From: an uncultured Paracoccaceae bacterium
GTDB lineage: Bacteria; Pseudomonadota; Alphaproteobacteria; Rhodobacterales; Rhodobacteraceae
DNA length: 15,403 nucleotides
Assembly: GCA_937916485.1 (NCBI GenBank)
Contig: CALFSV010000128.1
Coordinates: forward strand, 1-15,403
Direction of reading: 5' to 3'
The notes under the pieces are model-generated. The model saw only the letters and a list, made by a program, of their open reading frames with translations. It ran no database searches and was not told where the DNA came from. The position numbers were made by a program, and so were the translations under genes. Below, in pieces: positions 7,825-14,893 of the stretch (its first letter is position 1; the number at the start of each line of letters is the position of its first letter).

Positions 7825-7868
7825 GGGCGGTTGCATCGTTCGACCAAGAACATAGCACGCAACTGCCC
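7825..7868. terminator. Possible terminator/processing hairpin after the left operon
   Basis: GGGCGGTTGC (7825-7834) can pair with GCAACTGCCC (7859-7868), ten pairs with one G-U, across a 24-nt loop, starting 10 bp after the stop of the DHDPS-fold gene. The position suits an end-of-operon structure, but the loop is long and no T-run follows, so a classic intrinsic terminator is doubtful. Confidence 0.3.
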
Positions 7869-7989
7869 CGCTCGATCATCTCGGCATGATGAGAACAGCT
7901 CTTGGATTGGTGACTTGCGAGAAGAGCCTGTGATTATCGCGTTCGCGACATAGGCTGCTCCCACTTTCTTATCAACCTATCGAAACCGC

Positions 7990-8016
7990 ATACGATATCT
8001 GAGGGAAGTATCGTGT
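7990..8016. terminator. Small hairpin in the convergent gap
   Basis: ATACGATA (7990-7997) pairs with TATCGTGT (8009-8016) with one wobble over an 11-nt loop. It lies between converging genes, where a bidirectional terminator would be expected, but it is AT-rich, short, and lacks a T-run on either strand. Confidence 0.2.
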
Positions 8017-8133
8017 CGCGTTTGATCGCATTCACCCGCCCGATACGCAGGTATTGGGCACGCTTCCGCCCGTGCCATGGCGGTCGAACGCTCAGCACTT
8101 GGTCGAAATCAATCCGATAGAACGCGACATACT

Positions 8134-9144
8134 TTAACGATGTGAGCTAACGCTATCAGTCAGGATCAATTCTGTCGGGACGAGAGTGAGTTTAGTTGGC
8201 GCTGTCGGATCCGAGATACGGCTTAGCAGATGTTGAATGACAACTCTCCCCATCTCTTGCAGATCAATGCTTGTCGTACTCAGCGGCGGATTGGTGTGTT
8301 GCAACTCATCGATCCCCTCGTTCGCGATCAACGAGAAATCTTCTCCGATTTTTTTTCCCAACCTCTGCAAACCGGCTTTCAGTCCAAGGGTGACGATAGC
8401 ATTATATCCGATGGCAGCAGTCGGCGGATCTTCGACATCCAGAATTCTCGCCGCTGCTTCGTATCCCTGAGCACGAACAGGGCGGCATTCGAAAACAAGC
8501 GCACGATCAAACTCTTGACCCGCTTCGTCAAATGCTTGCCTGATGCCTTTCATGCGACGGTTAAATGGGGAAATATTGACTGTGCCGCCAACAGCGGCAA
8601 TGCGTCTGTGACCAAGGTTAAGCAGATGTTTTGCCGCCGTGTAACCCGCAAGTGTCTCATCAACCACGACTGAATCGATGGGATAGCCACTGATCTCTCG
8701 CGCGACACACACTATTGGGGGGCTGAATTTCTTCATCTCTTCCAGGTCGGTCGCCTGAGTTCCCATCGCTGGAACCAGGACGATGCCATCTGCATTGTAC
8801 TCAGACATTTTCCTGATAAATTCGGATTGTCTCTCCACCTTTTCATCCGTATTGCACAGGAAGACCGTTTTCCCTTCTTTGGCAAGTTCACCTTCAATCG
8901 ATCCCAGAAGCTCGCTGAAGGACGGGTCGGACACGTTATTAAGCACGATACCCACCGTGTCGGTCTTTGACTTCCTCAACCCTGCCCCGGAACGCTGATA
9001 GACATAGCCTGATTCGCGCAGTGCTTCTTTGACCCTGGCACGCGTCTGGTCTGATATTCGGCTGTTTTCCTTCATCGCTAAAGAGACAGTTGCAGTGGAA
9101 AGTCCTAACTGTTTTGCGATTTGACTAAGGGACGGCTTCTGCAT
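8134..9144 (-). CDS. LacI-family transcriptional regulator
   Basis: A 336-residue LacI/GalR-type regulator. The N-terminal helix-turn-helix is visible at about residues 5-25 (LSQIAKQLGLSTATVSLAMK), followed by the hinge region (YVYQRSGAGLRKSKTDTVG) and a periplasmic-binding-protein-like effector domain beginning at GIVLNN and including LLNLGHRRIAAVGG. The normal length and intact motifs point to a working dimeric repressor. It is divergent from the TRAP transporter operon, and the gap between them holds a perfect CG-centred palindrome typical of this family, so it most likely represses the transporter operon, and perhaps itself, until a sugar acid or pathway intermediate binds. The effector is unknown. 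The ribosome site before the ATG at 9144 is weak. An A8 run on the coding strand (complement of 8349-8356) lies inside the effector domain but the frame is intact. Confidence 0.93.
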   Translation of the reverse strand: MQKPSLSQIAKQLGLSTATVSLAMKENSRISDQTRARVKEALRESGYVYQRSGAGLRKSKTDTVGIVLNNVSDPSFSELLGSIEGELAKEGKTVFLCNTDEKVERQSEFIRKMSEYNADGIVLVPAMGTQATDLEEMKKFSPPIVCVAREISGYPIDSVVVDETLAGYTAAKHLLNLGHRRIAAVGGTVNISPFNRRMKGIRQAFDEAGQEFDRALVFECRPVRAQGYEAAARILDVEDPPTAAIGYNAIVTLGLKAGLQRLGKKIGEDFSLIANEGIDELQHTNPPLSTTSIDLQEMGRVVIQHLLSRISDPTAPTKLTLVPTELILTDSVSSHR

Positions 9145-9196
9145 TTTTGCTATTTTACCTATGGTTATGATTGCCTAGGGTAGTAATTACCAACAC

Positions 9197-9224
9197 TTCT
9201 TCATGTAAGCCGCCTCATGAAGAA
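9197..9224. promoter_or_regulatory. 28-bp inverted repeat (9-bp perfect arms), possible second operator or leader hairpin
   Basis: TTCTTCATG (9197-9205) and CATGAAGAA (9216-9224) are exact reverse complements separated by 10 nt. The site lies between the repressor gene and the CG-centred operator sites, and its sequence is unrelated to them. It could bind another regulator, or fold in the 5' leader of the repressor mRNA. Confidence 0.45.
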
Positions 9225-9226
9225 TT

Positions 9227-9246
9227 CAAGTTAATCGATTTAATTT
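9227..9246. promoter_or_regulatory. Degenerate LacI-type operator (auxiliary copy)
   Basis: The first 14 bases, CAAGTTAATCGATT (9227-9240), are identical to the first 14 of the perfect palindrome 28 bp downstream; the right half (TAATTT) has three mismatches to it. The two centres (9236/9237 and 9264/9265) are 28 bp apart, not an integral number of helical turns. Confidence 0.5.
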
Positions 9247-9273
9247 GATTTGTACAAGTTAATCGATTAACTT
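9245..9273 (+). promoter_or_regulatory. Putative promoter of the TRAP operon
   Basis: TTGATT (9245-9250) and TAACTT (9268-9273) are separated by 17 bp and fit a sigma-70-like promoter moderately well. The -10 and much of the spacer lie within the perfect palindrome, so a bound repressor would block RNA polymerase. Chosen from sequence and position only. Confidence 0.35.
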
Positions 9274-9274
9274 G
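9255..9274. promoter_or_regulatory. Perfect 20-bp LacI-family operator
   Basis: CAAGTTAATCGATTAACTTG is a perfect palindrome with a central CG, the usual form of LacI/GalR operators. It lies between the divergent LacI-family gene and dctP, 68 bp before the dctP start, and overlaps the putative -10. Nothing else this symmetrical was seen near the other genes. Confidence 0.75.
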
Positions 9275-9342
9275 AAGTGACACCGACGGAACGCAGTTTA
9301 CGCATTCCGGAGCGCAAGCGCAGTTTTAACAGGAGGAAAACT

Positions 9343-10344
9343 ATGAAACTCAAAAAATATGCATTCGGTATAGTCTCGGGTCTGGCGTTGTCAGGGCTCC
9401 TTGCAACAACAGCCCTTGCCGACACGGTCAGGCTGAAATTGGCTGGGACCTATCCAGTCAGCCACTTTGGCCACGGGATTGTCGAAAACATGATCAAAGA
9501 GATTGAAGGCGCAGACGTAGGCGTGAAAATCTCCTATTTCCCGGCCTCACAGTTGGGGTCCGGCGAAGAGCTGATCGAAGATGCAATTCGCGGCAATATC
9601 GACCTTGTACAAGCGTCCATCTACGCTCAGGCCGATCCTCGTCTGGAATTCATTAACCTGCCAGGGTTGGTGACAACTTTTGACGAGTTGAAAGCGGTCT
9701 ATGGAGACCCGAAGTCCAAGCTGAATACGATTCTGGGCGGGATCATGGACGACTTGGGGCTGGTCTTTCTTGCCAATACTGCCGAAGGGTTGGTCGGTAT
9801 TGTAGCGAACGAAAAACCTACCGATTATGCCGGTTTCGGTGATAAGGGCATGAACATCCGCGTCTGGAGTTCAGAGGTCGCCAAAAAGACCACCGAAAGC
9901 CTCGGGTACCGGACGACAACGATGAACTGGGCGGAGGTTCTGCCAGCGCTCCAATCTGGCGTCATCGACGGAGCGATCTGCTGTACGCCGGAATGGGCCT
10001 ATTCGACCTTCGCGGCCGCCGGAGTTGGGAAATACTTTATTCCCGTGAACACGGCTATGGAAGCGTCATCATTCTATGCCAGTGGCAAGTCCTGGGAGAA
10101 GCTGAACCAGGAACAGCGTGACGTTATCCGGGCCGCCGTCGAGAGAGCCGCCAGCGTTGCGATCAACACAGCCTGGGAGCGCAATGAAGGCTTCGTCGAG
10201 CAGTTGAAAGAAGCCGGCTGGGAAATCCTTGAGTACAGCCCTGAAGAGCGCGCTGCGATGGTCGCCCACATCCAGGAAAACGTTTGGCCGGAACTGGCTG
10301 ACGTGGTTGGGCAGGACCTTATCGACGAACTGACGGCCAATTAA
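9343..10344 (+). CDS. dctP: TRAP transporter solute-binding protein, DctP family
   Basis: A 333-residue periplasmic substrate-binding subunit of a tripartite ATP-independent transporter. A Sec signal peptide is clear: MKLKK, a hydrophobic core, then ATTALA with cleavage expected after residue 26. The mature part shows the DctP pattern, including FPASQLGSGEELIEDAIRG, the conserved substrate-carboxylate arginine R173 in NIRVW, and ALQSGVIDGAICCTPEWAY. The frame is open upstream to an ATG at 9277, but the ATG at 9343 is preferred because it has AGGAGG at 9331-9336 and begins directly with the signal peptide. It binds an organic acid and hands it to DctQM. The repressor site upstream and the catabolic genes downstream suggest a sugar acid or a related carboxylate. 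Confidence 0.93.
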   Translation: MKLKKYAFGIVSGLALSGLLATTALADTVRLKLAGTYPVSHFGHGIVENMIKEIEGADVGVKISYFPASQLGSGEELIEDAIRGNIDLVQASIYAQADPRLEFINLPGLVTTFDELKAVYGDPKSKLNTILGGIMDDLGLVFLANTAEGLVGIVANEKPTDYAGFGDKGMNIRVWSSEVAKKTTESLGYRTTTMNWAEVLPALQSGVIDGAICCTPEWAYSTFAAAGVGKYFIPVNTAMEASSFYASGKSWEKLNQEQRDVIRAAVERAASVAINTAWERNEGFVEQLKEAGWEILEYSPEERAAMVAHIQENVWPELADVVGQDLIDELTAN

Positions 10345-10373
10345 CCAAGATTTTCTTAGGTTGCTCATAAATT

Positions 10374-10401
10374 GGGGATGCCGTGATTGTCTGGCATCCC
10401 C
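10374..10401 (+). promoter_or_regulatory. dctP-dctQ intergenic hairpin
   Basis: GGGGATGCC (10374-10382) and GGCATCCCC (10393-10401) form a perfect 9-bp GC-rich stem with a 10-nt loop, in the 81-bp gap after dctP. No T-run follows, so it probably protects the dctP 3' end from exonucleases or partly attenuates read-through, giving more binding protein than membrane subunits. Confidence 0.6.
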
Positions 10402-10425
10402 CTCTTAACGGGGAGTGAACTTTAA

Positions 10426-11013
10426 ATGGTACTATTTGAAGATGCATTGCCACCCGGTCTGAGCCGGTTCGTTCGGCTGATGGTTCGGATCAAGTCGGTC
10501 CTGGTGAGCGTCGCTCTCCCGATACTGCCGATCACATTCTTTTTCGTAGTGCTGTTTCGCTATGTTCTGGAACGCGATCTTTTTGCCTACGAAGAATGGC
10601 TCATGCCAATCTGCTTCTGGATCTTCTTCCTGGGCAGTGCGCTTGGCACTTATTACGACAAACAGATCAACGCCGATCTTCTTGATACAGTCACCGAAAA
10701 TTCAACACTGCTGTGGCTTCGCAAGCTCGTGATCCAGATCATCGAGTTGTCGATAACGCTGGTACTTGTTTACTGGGCTTGGCTGATGATTGCGGATGAG
10801 ATCGCGGCATATCCTGGATGGAAAACCACCATCGCCCTGAAGATTCCGTTTATTGTTCCACGCTTTGGAATTTTCGTGGGGTTCGTGTTTATGGCGTTCT
10901 ACAGCGCCTTGTCGATCTTCCTGATGCTGCGCGTGGGCCCCGAACGATATGCCGAGGCCATGGCGAAAGCGCGACAGGCGGAGCCTGATGAGCAGGAGAT
11001 TGTGACATGGTAA
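10426..11013 (+). CDS. dctQ: TRAP transporter small membrane subunit, DctQ family
   Basis: A 195-residue inner-membrane protein with four hydrophobic segments at about residues 26-48, 57-77, 99-123 and 141-168, the normal DctQ topology. The family pattern of an acidic EEWLMP before the second segment, a GTYYDKQINADLL region after it, and a PRFGIF entry into the fourth segment can be seen. It forms the membrane complex with the large DctM subunit and uses a sodium or proton gradient to import the solute delivered by the binding protein. A GGGGAG ribosome site precedes the ATG. Its last 7 bp overlap the next gene, which implies translational coupling and one-to-one production. Confidence 0.88.
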   Translation: MVLFEDALPPGLSRFVRLMVRIKSVLVSVALPILPITFFFVVLFRYVLERDLFAYEEWLMPICFWIFFLGSALGTYYDKQINADLLDTVTENSTLLWLRKLVIQIIELSITLVLVYWAWLMIADEIAAYPGWKTTIALKIPFIVPRFGIFVGFVFMAFYSALSIFLMLRVGPERYAEAMAKARQAEPDEQEIVTW

Positions 11014-12299
11014 TCCTCATCGCCATAATCCTTATCTGCGTCCTGCTGGCAATCGGCGTCTCGGTTCCATTGGCCTTTGGCGGTGTGTTGATCGTTCTGG
11101 CCTATACCGGAGGGTACGATGTCTCTGGGTTCTTCGCGACGGGCCACTGGAAGATGAATTCAGTTATCCTGCTGGCCATTCCTCTTTTCATCATGGCTGG
11201 CGATATTATGCAGCGGGGCAAAATTGCAAAGCCGATTGTCGAGATTGCAGAGCTTATGTTCGGCCATCTCCGCGGCGGGCTAAGTGCTGCCTCGGTCGTG
11301 GCCAGTGCGATGTTCGGCGCAATCTCGGGCAGCGGTGCCGCCACACTGACCTGCATCGGCTCGATCATCATGCCGCATCTGCGCAAGGCACGGTATCCCG
11401 CAGGCATTTCCGGCGCATTGGTGATCAGTGCGAGTCCTCTAGGCCTATTGATTCCGCCAAGCGGAGCACAGTTGCTCTATGCTTGGGTCGGTCAGTTGAA
11501 CGTTCTTGAGTGTTTCCTCGCAACGGTCGTACCAGGACTGATCCTTATGACCCTGTTGATCATCGTGAATTTCGTGATCCTTCGGAAGGATACCGAGATT
11601 CTGGTTACCGAAGTTCCGGACCGTTTCTTCCGTGCACTTGCTGGTAAGACAGCCATCGCAACACCGGCGATCCTGATGCCACTGATCATTCTGGGCGGCA
11701 TTTATGGTGGCATCATGACGCCCACCGAAGCCGCTGGCGTCGCCGTAATTTATGCCATTCCGGTGGGCTTCTTCGTCTACCGCGGCCTGACACTCAAAAC
11801 TTTCTATGAAAGTATGAAACATTCGGCGATTATGGTCGGCGTGGTCATGGTCATGATCTTCACAGTCTTAATCGCCAGTCGCTTCCTGATTTTCGAAGAT
11901 ATTCCCAGCCTCGCCGAGGATCTGATCTATTCCATTTCAGATAACCCAATAATGATTTTCCTGATGCTCAATCTGGTCATGCTTTTGATTGGTATGCTGA
12001 TGGACGATATCAGTGGAATCATCCTGAGTGCATCGCTTCTGTTGCCCATCGCCGTGGGGGCTGGAATGGATCCAATCCACTTTGCCGCAGTTCTTGGTGT
12101 TAATCTTGGCATGGGCAACATCACGCCGCCAACGGCACCGCTTCTGTATCTCGGATCGCAAGTGACAGGCGTGCCGGTTCGAAAACTGATCTGGCCGACA
12201 CTGATTTTCATCGTGTTTGCTTGGCTGCCAACTTTGCTGATCACCACATTTATCCCTGGAATCGCTCTTTGGTTGCCGAACATGTTCTTCGGCTCCTAG
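11007..12299 (+). CDS. dctM: TRAP transporter large membrane subunit, DctM family
   Basis: A 430-residue, strongly hydrophobic protein of normal DctM length, with about a dozen membrane-spanning or re-entrant segments. Family landmarks are visible: FGHLRGGLSAASVVASAMFGAISGSGAATLT..., the paired LGLLIPPSGAQLLYAW motif in the first half, GGIYGGIMTPTEAAGVAV in the middle, and LGVNLGMGNITPPTAPLLYLG in the second half. This subunit carries the cation-coupled transport path. It starts inside the end of dctQ and ends 38 bp before a short remnant frame, with no clear terminator between, so the downstream enzyme genes are probably on the same transcript. Confidence 0.92.
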   Translation: MVILIAIILICVLLAIGVSVPLAFGGVLIVLAYTGGYDVSGFFATGHWKMNSVILLAIPLFIMAGDIMQRGKIAKPIVEIAELMFGHLRGGLSAASVVASAMFGAISGSGAATLTCIGSIIMPHLRKARYPAGISGALVISASPLGLLIPPSGAQLLYAWVGQLNVLECFLATVVPGLILMTLLIIVNFVILRKDTEILVTEVPDRFFRALAGKTAIATPAILMPLIILGGIYGGIMTPTEAAGVAVIYAIPVGFFVYRGLTLKTFYESMKHSAIMVGVVMVMIFTVLIASRFLIFEDIPSLAEDLIYSISDNPIMIFLMLNLVMLLIGMLMDDISGIILSASLLLPIAVGAGMDPIHFAAVLGVNLGMGNITPPTAPLLYLGSQVTGVPVRKLIWPTLIFIVFAWLPTLLITTFIPGIALWLPNMFFGS

Positions 12300-12337
12300 C
12301 GCCGCCAAAACACCAGCCAGAATAGAAAGAAGTTGGT

Positions 12338-12448
12338 ATGCAAAACTCTGTTCCTGCAAACTGGGCGACGGTCGTCGTTGCTGAAATTCTAGCACCGGAA
12401 GCCAAAGTTGAAATCGTCGCCTACGCGCATATCACGGACAAGCCGTGA
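12338..12448 (+). pseudogene. Remnant of a RidA-family protein (C-terminal end), overlapping the next gene
   Basis: A 36-codon frame starting at ATG 12338 ends with TGA at 12446-12448. Its product, including VPANWATVVVAEILAPEA and KVEIVAYAHI, matches the pattern of the last two strands of RidA/YjgF proteins (PAR-x-x-V-x-V-x-x-L-x-P-x-x-K-I-E-I-x-A-x-A), but the reactive-site arginine of PAR is replaced by asparagine and the first ~90 residues are absent. An in-frame TAG at 12323-12325 and the dctM stop close upstream leave no room for the rest. RidA proteins deaminate reactive enamines/imines and often sit beside DadA-like oxidases, as here. The frame overlaps the start of that oxidase by four bases (GTGA), so it may survive as a leader that couples translation. 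Similarity judged by eye. Confidence 0.5.
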
Positions 12449-13713
12449 AAGCGGACGCGCTCATAATCGGCGGTGGGCTGATTGGCATCACATCGGCCCA
12501 CCGATTGGCCAAACGCGGCTGCTCGGTCGTGTTGGTGGAGGCCAACGAAGATGTCGGTCTCGGTGCCAACTTTGCAAACGGTGCGATGCTGGTGCCTTCA
12601 CAGACCATGCCATGGAATTCGCCAGGGATATTACCCACGCTTTTGAGGTCAATCGTGACACAAAATTCCGCACTGCGGATCAAGCCAAAAGCTATCCCGT
12701 CCCTGTTCAAGTGGGGCCTGCAATTTCTCAAGAACTCAAAGCCGCATCTGCACGAACTCCATACGCGCCGATTGCTCGAACTGGCTCTCTTCTCCATGGA
12801 TGTCTTTGAGGAATACTACAATGGATACGCAGACCAATTCGCAGCCAAAAAATGTGGCACCATCAAAATCTACCGCGACCAACCAAGTCTGGAAGCCCAG
12901 ATCAGATCCAATCGTCACCTAAGTGAGGTCGGGCTAGATTGGGAGGCACTGACGCCTGATCAAACTGTTGAGGCTGAGCCGCACCTTCAAGCGCTGGCCC
13001 CGCAGCTGGCAGGCGGAATTCGTTTTTCCGCTGATGTGGTGGCGGACTCGCGAAAATTCTGTCAAATCCTCCGCGATGACCTCGTCGCTTCTGGTCAGAT
13101 AATACATGTTAGTTGTCAAGCCAATGAACTGCTGATGTCAGGCGACAGGGTCATCGGCGCGCGTACAACAATCGGAAATATTCGGGCGAAGAATACCATT
13201 CTGGCCCTTGGAGCCAATACAAGAAAATTGGTTGCAAAAGACGCAAGATCAATCTTGGTGCGCCCCGTGAAAGGGTACTCGGTTACATACGATACAACCG
13301 GCGTCAACGACCTGCCTTCGCATCCCGTTATCGACGAAGGGAGGCATGTCGGGATTGTTCCAATAAATGGCAAATTGCGTGCTGTTGGAATTGCCGAGTT
13401 CGCCGGGCATGACGACACTCTAAGCCCCAAAATTATCCGGCAACTCGATCGCCTGACCAAATCCGTTTACCCCAACCTTGCGCAGACGCTTGACGGCTGC
13501 AAGCGAGAGCCGTGGACTGGATTCCGCCCGATGAGTGCTGACGGTCTGCCCTATATCGGCGAAACATCCAGCAAGGGGCTTTGGGTCAATACCGGGCACG
13601 GCCATCTGGGTTGGACCCTCGCCACCGGGTCGGCAGAGTTGCTTGCTGATCTCATCATGGGCAAGCCCACACCCTTGGACGCATCCAGCTATGCAGTAAC
13701 TCGATCACACTAG
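12445..13713 (+). CDS. FAD-dependent oxidoreductase, DadA / D-amino-acid dehydrogenase-like
   Basis: A 422-residue flavoprotein of the DAO/DadA family. The FAD-binding GGGLIG is at residues 9-14, the second-strand acidic residue follows in VVLVEAN, and the C-terminal FAD/substrate region shows WTGFRPMSADGLPYIG (357-372) and NTGHGHLGWTLATGS (382-396), both diagnostic. Family members oxidise D-amino acids, D-hydroxyproline or secondary amines to imino acids, with electrons going to the respiratory chain. The start is a GTG that overlaps the stop of the RidA-like frame; there is no good ribosome site of its own, so translation is probably coupled. The start puts the Rossmann motif at the right distance. 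Genes before and after suggest a role in catabolism of the imported acid; the substrate is unknown. Confidence 0.85.
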   Translation: MKADALIIGGGLIGITSAHRLAKRGCSVVLVEANEDVGLGANFANGAMLVPSQTMPWNSPGILPTLLRSIVTQNSALRIKPKAIPSLFKWGLQFLKNSKPHLHELHTRRLLELALFSMDVFEEYYNGYADQFAAKKCGTIKIYRDQPSLEAQIRSNRHLSEVGLDWEALTPDQTVEAEPHLQALAPQLAGGIRFSADVVADSRKFCQILRDDLVASGQIIHVSCQANELLMSGDRVIGARTTIGNIRAKNTILALGANTRKLVAKDARSILVRPVKGYSVTYDTTGVNDLPSHPVIDEGRHVGIVPINGKLRAVGIAEFAGHDDTLSPKIIRQLDRLTKSVYPNLAQTLDGCKREPWTGFRPMSADGLPYIGETSSKGLWVNTGHGHLGWTLATGSAELLADLIMGKPTPLDASSYAVTRSH

Positions 13714-13744
13714 ACCGAAGATAAACCTACCGGAAGACAAGATC

Positions 13745-14893
13745 ATGAAAATAAAAGATATTCGCCTCACGCCGCTCTTTTCCAAGTTCAAGACACCCTA
13801 TGTCTGGGCCATGGGCAAGAATCTTGGTCAAACAACAATCCTGGTTGAGATCGAAACGGATGCGGGCGTCGTCGGCTACGGCGAAACCGCCCCGACGATG
13901 ACGTCACCAGAGGCGATCCACACGCTCTTACTAACCGCCAAAACGGTCCTGCTGGGGCAGCCCATCACTCAAATCATCAATTTGATGAAGCAGCTCTTTA
14001 CGCAAAATTTTGGACATCACTACGCCAGCCAATCTCATCCAAGAATAGGCAATATTGCGTTTGCGGGTGTTGAATTGGCCCTTTGGGATGCACTTGGCAA
14101 ATCGGTGGGCCTGCCAGTTCATGCCCTGTTGGGTGGGAAGATCCATGACACGGTGAGTTTCATGGGGTTTGTCCAGGGAGACAGTACGGAAGAGGTTGCA
14201 GCACATGCCGGTCAGTTGGCGCAGGACGGCTTTGAAGTGATTTACCTCAAGGCCGGATACACCAACGAGAAAGATATGGCCAATGTCGAAGCTGTTAGAA
14301 ATGCAATTGGCAACAAGCGACTTCGCATCGACCCGAATGAGGCCTGGGACTTGATGGAGGCCCAGGTGATGATCAATAAGCTCGCCAAGTATGATCTCGA
14401 GATGGTTGAACAGCCGGTCTCGGCGATTGCCGGCGTTCCGGCATTGAAGGCATTGAAACAATCCTGCTCAGTCCCAATTGCTGCCGACCAGTCCGTGTTC
14501 ACACTAGAGGAGGCTCACTCGATGTGCTCCAGCGGTGCGGTAAGCCTGCTGACTGTGGGTCTGCACGAAACTGGAGGTATTCTTGGGTTCCGCCGCGTTG
14601 CTGCGATAGCTCAGGTGTTCGACATCAACGTGTGTATTCACGGTGTTTGGGAGACCGGAATTACCACCTGCGCCTCGATACAAGCTGCGTCGGGTGTTCC
14701 TAATTTGGATGATGGCAATCAGATCATGTGGCAGCTCCTGCAAGAGGACATCGTCGAAAGCCCGGATCTGGCGCCAAATGTCGGGAAAATTCCGGTCATG
14801 TCCGCCCCTGGTCTTGGATTTACCCTGAACGAGGACGCCGTTGGTCGGGCCGCAGAAGCCTACGACAAGAAGAATGGTTTGGAGGTAACATGA
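13745..14893 (+). CDS. Enolase-superfamily enzyme (MR/MLE group) with altered active site
   Basis: A 382-residue protein with the N-terminal capping domain (to about residue 115, ending AFAGVELALWDALGK) and the (beta/alpha)7-beta barrel. The three metal ligands fit D196 (RIDPNEAW), E222 (MVEQP) and D248 (AADQS). The usual K-x-K at the second strand is Y167-L168-K169, so only the second lysine remains. At the sixth strand the region reads VGLHETGGI instead of the MLE lysine or the mandelate racemase aspartate, and a histidine (H299) lies in IHGVWETG near the seventh. The chemistry should still begin with proton abstraction next to a carboxylate (dehydration, epimerisation or lactone isomerisation), but the substrate is not predictable. 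It ends with an ATGA overlap with a DHDPS-fold gene, a pairing also found in aldarate and uronate degradation. Confidence 0.82.
   Translation: MKIKDIRLTPLFSKFKTPYVWAMGKNLGQTTILVEIETDAGVVGYGETAPTMTSPEAIHTLLLTAKTVLLGQPITQIINLMKQLFTQNFGHHYASQSHPRIGNIAFAGVELALWDALGKSVGLPVHALLGGKIHDTVSFMGFVQGDSTEEVAAHAGQLAQDGFEVIYLKAGYTNEKDMANVEAVRNAIGNKRLRIDPNEAWDLMEAQVMINKLAKYDLEMVEQPVSAIAGVPALKALKQSCSVPIAADQSVFTLEEAHSMCSSGAVSLLTVGLHETGGILGFRRVAAIAQVFDINVCIHGVWETGITTCASIQAASGVPNLDDGNQIMWQLLQEDIVESPDLAPNVGKIPVMSAPGLGFTLNEDAVGRAAEAYDKKNGLEVT

Larger units (their letters stand above)
7816..8133. other. Convergent intergenic region with hairpins and an unidentified open frame
   Basis: The 318 bp lie between the ends of two converging transcription units. 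Two inverted repeats are listed separately. On the minus strand a frame without a convincing start is open from the end of the repressor gene to a TAA at 7934-7936, reading protein-like sequence such as VLSVRPPWHGRKRAQYL; a GTG at 8096-8098 would give 54 residues. A 10-bp pair, TTCGACCAAG at 7839-7848 and CTTGGTCGAA at 8098-8107, brackets most of the region. I do not recognise the frame or the repeat as a known element. It may be a decayed gene or insertion relic, or chance. Confidence 0.4.

Noticed and set aside
7825..7868. Insertion-sequence end
   Set aside because: The inverted repeat is local and there is no transposase or target duplication visible, so it is kept only as a weak hairpin.
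8230..8673. Plus-strand 147-codon frame antisense to the LacI-family gene
   Set aside because: It is a shadow of a strongly recognised gene; its translation has no family motif and no ribosome site.
8893..8902. AATCGAT-like core inside the LacI-family gene as an extra operator
   Set aside because: Only the central few bases match the perfect palindrome and symmetry is lost outside the core, as expected by chance.
9277..9342. 22-codon extension of dctP
   Set aside because: It puts a charged, arginine-rich stretch before the signal peptide; the ATG at 9343 has a perfect AGGAGG site and begins with the signal sequence.
12408..12809. Plus-strand frame overlapping the DadA-like gene start
   Set aside because: Out of frame with a clear flavoprotein gene, arginine-rich translation, no motif; the GTG-started frame carries the FAD-binding signature.
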